Shown here piece after piece: positions 57,308-64,000 of a DNA stretch of 64,000 bases (its first letter is position 1; each line of letters starts with the position of its first letter). Source of the DNA: Hippopus hippopus (lineage: Eukaryota; Mollusca; Bivalvia; Cardiida; Cardiidae); assembly GCA_946811185.2 (NCBI GenBank), contig OX328096.1, forward strand, positions 38,576,011 through 38,640,010, read 5' to 3'. The notes beneath the pieces are model-generated. The model made no database searches and was not told the DNA's origin. It worked only from the letters and a program-made list of their open reading frames with translations. The position numbers were made by a program, and so were the translations under genes.

Positions 57308-59778
57308 CACCCTGGAGAGACCTTACGTTCTTGCTCCAAATCAACGTTACTGCTCCTGCTAATTGAACGTACTCGCTCCAGTTAAAAACATGGCCGCTCC
57401 CATAAGATTTTGCAAGATATGCACAAAAACATAATTTTTTGACTTGTTAATAAATAGATATGCAGTTGAAGGTTGTCGCATGGAATGTCTGGGATGTCAG
57501 TGCACGTTAATCTGTAGTTCCGTTGGTGGTTAATCGTTTGTTGAAGACGTTTAATCCGACAAACTTCCGTCGGCGACTACGATTTCTTGAAAATAAATAC
57601 TTGGAGTCTCCAAAAACCTTTGTAAAACATATATACTCGGTATTCTGAAGTGTGTACCGTGTCAGATGACCTATATAATGATTATTCCTCAAAACTATAA
57701 ACCGACAAAAAATACATTGCAATTATAAAGCGATATTTTGCCATTTTTGCATTACAACGTAACATGCTTCTGAATTCAATAAGACGATCCAGCTCCTGAG
57801 TTGAAACACGGTAAGCGGAAGTCTTCGTGTTACAGTAAACAATTTTGTCATTTTGGTCAAGATTCTATATTAATTATCGTGGTCACAGTCATAGGTTCTT
57901 CATCGTTGATAATAGAAATAATTGTCATTATGAACGACCAACTATATATTCCTAATCAGCTGAACATCTATAGACATCGGTTTATGTATTAGTTTGAGGC
58001 TAAATAGTAAATTCTACAGGAATATAATGTACCCCAAAAGAACAAGTGCAGTGTTCAACACTGTGGCCTAGCCACATCTCTAAAATTAGTCATCCTTATT
58101 TGCTGTTGTGGTTAGTGAACATATTTTACACAGCCTACTGTAAAACCGGTATGTTTTAACCCTTTCGAAATATTTCCTAATTTAAATAAACTGATGTAGA
58201 ATACTAAGCAAAACATTGGGCATTTTTTCCTTTTCTCACATTGTATTCTATCCGATGAGATAAGTATCTTTCAGTTTAGTTACATTTTAAACTGTTTTCT
58301 GCAACTTGATTTTTCTTAATTGAGTACAAAATGTCTTTGGTCGCCTTTTTGGCTTATTAAGCCAAGGATTTGTCTTCTTCCTTTTCCCCATCGTTTTCAC
58401 ATTTTATCTGAAAATAAAACATACATGATTTGTAAGTGAGCGTTTTAAATGTACAAGTATTAACCCTTTAGGTGTCAAATAAAAAAAAAACAGTCTTCTG
58501 CGACATGATTTCTTTTAGTATGAAAATATGAAAATACCTTTAAAAAACCTGCCGTAGATAATCACATTAATTCGTTTTTTACCCTTTATCTATAGCAACA
58601 CTACACACAAATAGTGAAATCTCATGATCAGGCACCGCCAGCTTCGGTAGCGGCTGATCTGGGACTGCATTATTTGCCTATGTCGTTTTCTGTTGCCAAA
58701 AGATTTAAGAATTTACCGGATCTGTTTTCGTGCAAAAAAATAACAAACTATGCATCTATATAGTGTATTTCACAAAAAAATGGCTTGTTAATTTGAAACA
58801 AATTCGTCATTCGACATTCGTAAGCTACTTTAAAGTCTAATTAGGGTATACTGTTTTGCAAAGGTGTGAAAAGTGAAAAAACAATCTATACATATTTTAA
58901 TCATACGTATTAGATATAACTAGATGCTTTTAGGTGTGCAGCTGACAAGGCATATAGTTGGTTGTTCGTTGATGATAATTATTATTCATTTACGTTAACG
59001 AAGAGGAGTCTTGTGATGACGACATAGAAGATGATAGTTATAAATAATAGTTATGGATCTTGTGCATGATAGTTACGATAGTTATGGACCTTGTGCATGA
59101 TTCTGTCTGTCATCAAGCTCTTCATGTATATAATGACATTTCATAAGCATCAAAAATCAGGACAAGAAACCTGACTGACAGAAAGACCGAAAGACGGACA
59201 GACAGACAGTTATACATATTGATCAAAAAGACAAATTATTTGATTAAACTCGTAGACAATCGCTTATGATATCGTACTCTGTTTCAACTCAGGAGCTTGA
59301 TCGTTTTACTGAGTTTTGGAGCGTGGAGCGTTGCCTATAAAAAATGACAGAAAGTTGCTCGATAATGAACATCGTATATTATTTGCTTAGAACTGTGGTG
59401 AATAAAGCATATATGAATCACTTGGCAGAGCACAAACTTCAGAATATCGTTTTTGTATGTTTAACAAAGCTTTTGCTGACTTCCGCGTGTTGATTTTCAA
59501 GAAATCATAGTCGCTGACGGAAGTTTGTCGGATTAAACGTCTTCAACAAACAACCAACCACCAAATTAACAATACAGAAACATGCACTGGCACCCCAGAC
59601 ATTCCGTTCGACAACCGTCTGCTGCATATCTATTCATCTGATTGTCAAAGAAGTATGTTTTGGTGCTTACCTAGCCAAATTCTAGGGCGCAGCCATGTTT
59701 TTACCTGGAGGGGGTACGTTCAATTGACAGGAGCAGTAACGTTGATCTGGAGCAAGAACGTAAGGTTTCTCCAGGGTG
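57308..59778. mobile_element. 2.47-kb fold-back element with ~500-bp inverted arms
   Basis: Left end CACCCTGGAGAGACCTTACG and right end CGTAAGGTTTCTCCAGGGTG are near-identical inverted termini. The arms 57308-57815 and about 59275-59778 match in inverse order along their length: TCAACGTTACTGCTCCTG, AACATGGC, AAGACGTTTAATCCGACAAA and CTCCTGAGTTGAAACA. AATAC flanks both ends directly (57303-57307 and 59779-59783), a 5-bp target duplication. The 1.46-kb interior has no transposase-like frame, so it is non-autonomous. Confidence 0.8.
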
Positions 59779-59783
59779 AATAC

Positions 59784-62560
59784 TGCCTGAAGCAAACAAA
59801 GTGTTAACTCTTGGATCTACACCCTCCTATGGAACGCCGTATGACAGCTATGGCGTTCCATACCCTCCGCTTGGTTATTCAAGCGAATGAGATAAAAATC
59901 TGAATTTCAGTGGATTGTATTTTCAGCTGTCGAAAGAGGTCGAGTTTATAGATACTTGAATCGAAAGAATTTAGCACCGGTTTATACACGACGTGAATAG
60001 ATGGTCTAGTCACGCTCAAATCGGTTTTCGGTTGCGAATTCGAATCCCAGCCCGGCCTAAGGTCTTTAAGGCAAATGATGCCATATTATGACAGAAGACA
60101 GAAATATACTTCTGCCATCTGCAAATCTTAGACCTTTTGACCTTTGTTTGTATTGAAGAGTTGCCAGTTACTATGACAGAATGAATGACTGTAAGTAGAA
60201 CAGGCTAGGGAAACATCAAGAATATCCGGATCGGTACACTGGCTGCTGTGAAATTGAAATCAGTGGGCTGAATCCAGCTGCTTGTCGAAGGCATGATAAC
60301 AATATCATAAATTTGAAATAATTGCTCTCAAACTTTGAGTGGGACGTATGAAAAGAAGTGAAATCATACAACAGACAACATTTTAATTTAAAGTCAAGCG
60401 GGACACTCAATCGACAACAATGACTGACTATAAATGTATGACCTTAAAACTTTTGTCTATTATTACATTTTTAGCATACAACCTGTCACAGCAAAAGACC
60501 AGTCGGGTGTCACATGTAATGTGATAGGCCTACGAAACTATCTACACTTGGAGAGAGGTCTTGAACAGTTTAACAGTTTGTGTACGACATATTTACTCTG
60601 TAAATAAAACGGGATCACGAGTACAGGTAAGTTTTGATTTTTTCATGTACCTAAAAGTTTTACCAATGGAAAACTTGAAGCGCTTTCGCAGGAAAGTTCA
60701 GACCGCACACAATATAGGACCTGATCTTTCATCCTCATGGTCTATTATTTGGGAGATATTATGGCCACAATTTAGGTTTTAAACTCAGTCTGCTAAATGC
60801 GACTCGATACCCTTTATCTAACATAGTAGATGAAAATCAGACTGCATCAGCTCATCTAAGCACGTAAATATTATTTCAGAGCTTATTATACAAACTCGAT
60901 AGTGTTTGACAATGAAAGTGGAATCCATCGAGAAACTCGGATAGATTTTTTTTTTATCTTTTAGGCTTTGAGTGAATGGTATAGATCCAAGATCAGGCTA
61001 CACGTTATATGCAGTCTGATCTTGATGTATGCGAAAGTCAATTTGCCTCTGATTAAATAGCCCATCAGCCGTCGATTGTATATATGTGGCGCTGAAATAA
61101 ATGTGAAAGTATGGAAATGATGTGAAAGATGTTCCTGGGAAACTGCATTTCTGATGAAAGACCGAGAAGATTTTAATTCAGAAGTATTAAAGATCTTCTC
61201 GAATATTTCTCACCCATGACAACAGTTTTATCGGTACCCTATGTCAAAAGAAGCAAATACACACAAAAAAGTTTTATAGTTCAGGTATGAGGTTCAATTG
61301 AGATAATGGTAATTTAGGTGAACCTTTTTTCATCAGTGTTATAGTGCGCACGAGATAATTTTAAGTACGATTACACAAAAACCATGAGAGAGCATTTATA
61401 ATCTATGATTTGTGTGATCATATACTTGATACTGAGCTTTGAGGCATGAAAACACGTGAAAATATGTGGCAAAAAGAGAAACTGCACATCGCGAGCATTT
61501 TGTCTATTTGCCACATGTTTACACAAGTGATCTACAAGACAAAAGAAGTGGTCTGCAGGTGACGATGTGGTTAAAAACTTCAGTACAGACGTTTGTTGAG
61601 GCAACCTTTTCTGCTTAGGCTGTTTTCTAACTTGTAAGGTTGCGTTTAAAGTTTGTAGTTAGTTAGCAATTTTTCTATAAATACACCTTTCATGTAGATC
61701 TATCTTTTTTTTTTCTTATTCAATTTTTCCTTTTATTCTTTTTGTTGTTGGATTGATTCTGTTATCTTTTTTTTTTGTCTGTCTGTTCCACATAGATACG
61801 ATGACATGTATCTTTGACGAGGAACCTTATAGTTCAAGTCAGAGAATTGTCCTATTGACCTGAACGGACTGGTAATCTCAACTTCCGACAATTTTAATAC
61901 AATATGCTGACATCTTTGTTGTAGATCAAACCATCAAACCAGACTAATGAATCCAGAAAATGAGCGTTTACCACATTGCTACCACATTTGGCTAAGCTCG
62001 GGTGATCCGTTGATCAAATCTGTCGGTAGACTGGTTTACCTTCACTGAAACAGCAAAAGTGAGTGTACAAGCTACTGGAAACTGGCTTAATTTTGCCCAT
62101 TATTCTTAGAATAATGGAGATAATTCTTGTTCACTTTACATTCAGGAGAGGTCACTCATTTGTTGTGGTCTCTTACGCGATCAAAAAAGCAAATTGATGT
62201 GATCTTTTGTGTTAACTCATTTGCAGATTTTAAATTTTTGTAAAGTACATGTATTCATTTACTTCGTAACGTACAACGAGTTGGTACCAATCCAAGCACT
62301 AACCATAACGCACGCAACCTAATTCGCACGGAAAGAAATACAACAAACTGTATCGTCTTCCACCAACGGAGACTTGAGCTGGTCCCCGTTGCATAAGCAT
62401 AATAATCGATTACCTGCAGCAACTGCGGTAACCAATCTACTACAGCTAGATATGATATATAGAAGAGACACTCCGATTGGCCAATCCAGCAAATCTAGCT
62501 TATCCAATGAAAGCAATCGTCACAATGACCTGTACCAGTTGTATAATATTTATATCTGTA
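59784..62560. other. Stretch without recognisable gene
   Basis: Contains a 12-bp-arm hairpin near 59828-59862 (TATGGAACGCC/GGCGTTCCATA), a B core at 60975-61030, and C-like remnants near 61.44-61.52 kb. A B-box-like GAATTCGAATCCC lies near 60.03 kb without a supporting A box. Otherwise AT-rich with no exon I can support. Confidence 0.45.
60975..61030. mobile_element. Family B core, decayed
   Basis: GGTATAGATCCAAGATCAGG and GCAGTCTGATCTTGATGTAT remain. Confidence 0.55.
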
Positions 62561-63100
62561 TAATGTACAACGGTTTAATCTCTCGGCCGTATTACGATGT
62601 GTGATATGTGACCCAGAATGTACATTTCATCGCCGGAAATACACCACTTTACCGTTCTTATAATGGTAACACTGCACTTAGATAAAAACATGTCATAATT
62701 TTCTTTTGGACTCTCTTTAAAAACATTTCTGTTGAAAAACAGTATGCACATTTATTTTTTTTTTTAACTGGGTCTATCAATTTCGTTAGCTTTTTTCGGT
62801 GACAGGTTTATAGACGTGAATAACTTCGCCGTGGCCGTTGTTAAGGTTGCTAATCAATTTACACGTGCGCCGCTGTGTGTAAGTTCATGTGACTGACAGT
62901 ATTTCAAAATGGAAACCTCCTGGATACGGACACGTGGTTTGCGCATGTCATATTCTTCGAAGATAGACCTGTCTGCTATGACGCATCACTATCGTGAATA
63001 GGATAAAGATTAACATGCGGTGCCTAAACTAAAACTCTGCCGTTAAAAAGTAGCAATGGAGAAAATGGCTATAAACAATACCTTAGATACGGACGAGGTT
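62560..63100 (+). mobile_element. Family H copy
   Basis: ATCTCTCGGCCGTATTACGA, CATCGCCGGAAATACACCAC, TCATGTGACTGACAGTATTT, GCGCATGTCATATTCTTCGA and TGACGCATCACTATC are H words. Opposite orientation to the 56-kb copy. Confidence 0.65.
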
Positions 63101-63109
63101 AGATGTAGT

Positions 63110-63530
63110 TACTTAATCGGCCGAGTTGTAACAAGTGATTGCCACCTCTCCATTCGGCAAACTTCAGATGATCCGTCGATTAAGTCCCTCGGCTGTATTA
63201 CATAGCTTGAGATGCACCGGCACCGTACATTTCTTCGCCGGAAGTATACCGCTTCACCGTTCTTAAAATTATAACACTCCACTTAGAAAGCAAAGACTAG
63301 TCACAATTATCCGTAGGAATCTTTCTAATGCATTTTCGATGAAAAGCTGCCGTGTTTGTACATTTCTTTTCTAACTCGGTCTATCAATTACGTTGGCGTT
63401 TTTCAGCGATAGGTTGCTTATCACCGATGATAATCGATTTACAGGGAGCCGCTATCTTTAAGATCATGTGACTGGCAGTATTTCAAAATGGACCCCACTT
63501 GATAGGAACCAGGTTAGATGTAGGTGCGGA
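63110..63530 (+). mobile_element. Family H partial copy in tandem with the previous
   Basis: CCCTCGGCTGTATTACATAG, TTCTTCGCCGGAAGTATACC and GATCATGTGACTGGCAGTAT repeat the order of the 62.6-kb copy, same orientation. The 3' half (GCGCATGTCATATTC) is absent. Confidence 0.6.
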
Positions 63531-63717
63531 ATCGCCCTAGTTGTGACGAGCGCCACCACTCGTCACAACTCGGCCAATTTCGTAACTACTTGATGAACGG
63601 ATCACCCGAGGTTTGCAGAATGTGAGTTGCAATAGTCAAGTAAACTGGCCTGGTACTCGTTGTATCATCGAATACAGGGTGCTAATTTACCGGTCAGGGT
63701 TCGTTTTCGTCTTACAG

Positions 63718-63930
63718 CAGACCACTTTTGAAAACATTGCGTCATTAGGAGTTATAAAGCTTCCTTCGGCCAATTTGTTTGAAATCAAGCGTTCGGTTGC
63801 TTATGTTAAGCATGTATGTGAAATGGTCTGCTGTAAAGTGTTTGTTACAGGATGTAGTGAGTTGAAAGCAGAGGAAAACCACTATAAGAAAACAAACAAA
63901 CCAGGAAGTAAATTTCTAGTAAATGACTGA
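63718..63930 (+). CDS. Weak candidate terminal exon
   Basis: A pyrimidine-rich acceptor TTCGTTTTCGTCTTACAG ends at 63717. The following frame QTTFENIASLGVIKLPSANL continues through FEIKRSVAYVKHVCEMVCCK to KTNKPGSKFLVND and a TGA at 63930. The composition looks coding and I see no repeat hairpin in it. I do not recognise the product. No upstream exon or polyadenylation signal was found before the window ends. Confidence 0.25.
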   Translation, partial: QTTFENIASLGVIKLPSANLFEIKRSVAYVKHVCEMVCCKVFVTGCSELKAEENHYKKTNKPGSKFLVND

Positions 63931-64000
63931 AAGGAAAATGAGTAGTTTTTATCATTTAATCCATATGTAATTTGTCATGAGTATTATCTTCTAAATTCGG

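Noticed and set aside
63613..63717. N-terminal part of the 105-residue frame at the right edge
   Set aside because: It precedes a strong acceptor and has no coding character; only the part after 63717 is considered.

Overview
The window looks like AT-rich, intron-rich, repeat-dense nuclear DNA from a bivalve mollusc. Two things point there. One is a single animal muscle/actin-type PDZ gene with huge introns. The other is many short palindromic elements and tandem-unit repeats of a kind I associate with bivalve genomes. From memory, the 263-bp family-A element resembles repeats seen in Dreissena-type mussels. That is recollection, not a search, so the species is unproven. There are no bacterial features: no operons, rRNA or CRISPR.

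The only gene I can support well runs on the minus strand across the left third. Coding exon 1 is 20638-20736, exon 2 is 7849-8000 and exon 3 is 2422-3653, and the gene continues off the left edge. All exon junctions have consensus splice sites and the phases match (0, 2, then 1 leaving the window). Exons 1 and 2 join into one complete PDZ domain closest to synaptopodin-2/PDZ-LIM Z-disc proteins. Exon 3 codes a Ser/Pro-rich tail with polyproline stretches. Introns 1 and 2 (12.6 and 4.2 kb) are mostly mobile-element debris.

From 20.7 to 64 kb I see no confident gene, only three weak exon candidates (40.7-40.9 and 63.7-63.9 kb here, plus 17.1 kb inside intron 1). The stretch is a mosaic of repeat families, labelled here for reference. 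A: 263-bp element built of two hairpins (4 copies). B: about 210-bp element with a central hairpin and TTAA...TTAA ends (many copies). C: about 225-bp element with a GGAGAAAATGCTGG hairpin and TTAACCCTTTACC ends (most abundant). D: about 240-bp element ending in CACAGAGCATGGCTC. E: about 170-bp element centred on GATTGGCTAAAC. F: 1.2-1.8 kb tandem-unit elements starting AACAAGAGGGCC. H: dispersed 0.6-1.2 kb repeat at 29, 56, 62.6 and 63.2 kb. SINE: tRNA-headed element.

Larger structures are a 60-bp-unit minisatellite (26.5-29.8 kb) split by an H insertion; a TIR element of 1.0 kb (10.3-11.3 kb) and one of 1.56 kb (40.1-41.6 kb); a 2.47-kb fold-back element with about 500-bp inverted arms and a 5-bp target duplication (57.3-59.8 kb); and a 181-bp near-perfect palindrome with a 6-bp target duplication (18.0-18.2 kb). 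Several insertions are nested and can be ordered in time. I found no convincing undescribed functional system. The most interesting material is structural: palindromes, nested non-autonomous transposons and a local cluster of CRE-type octamers.
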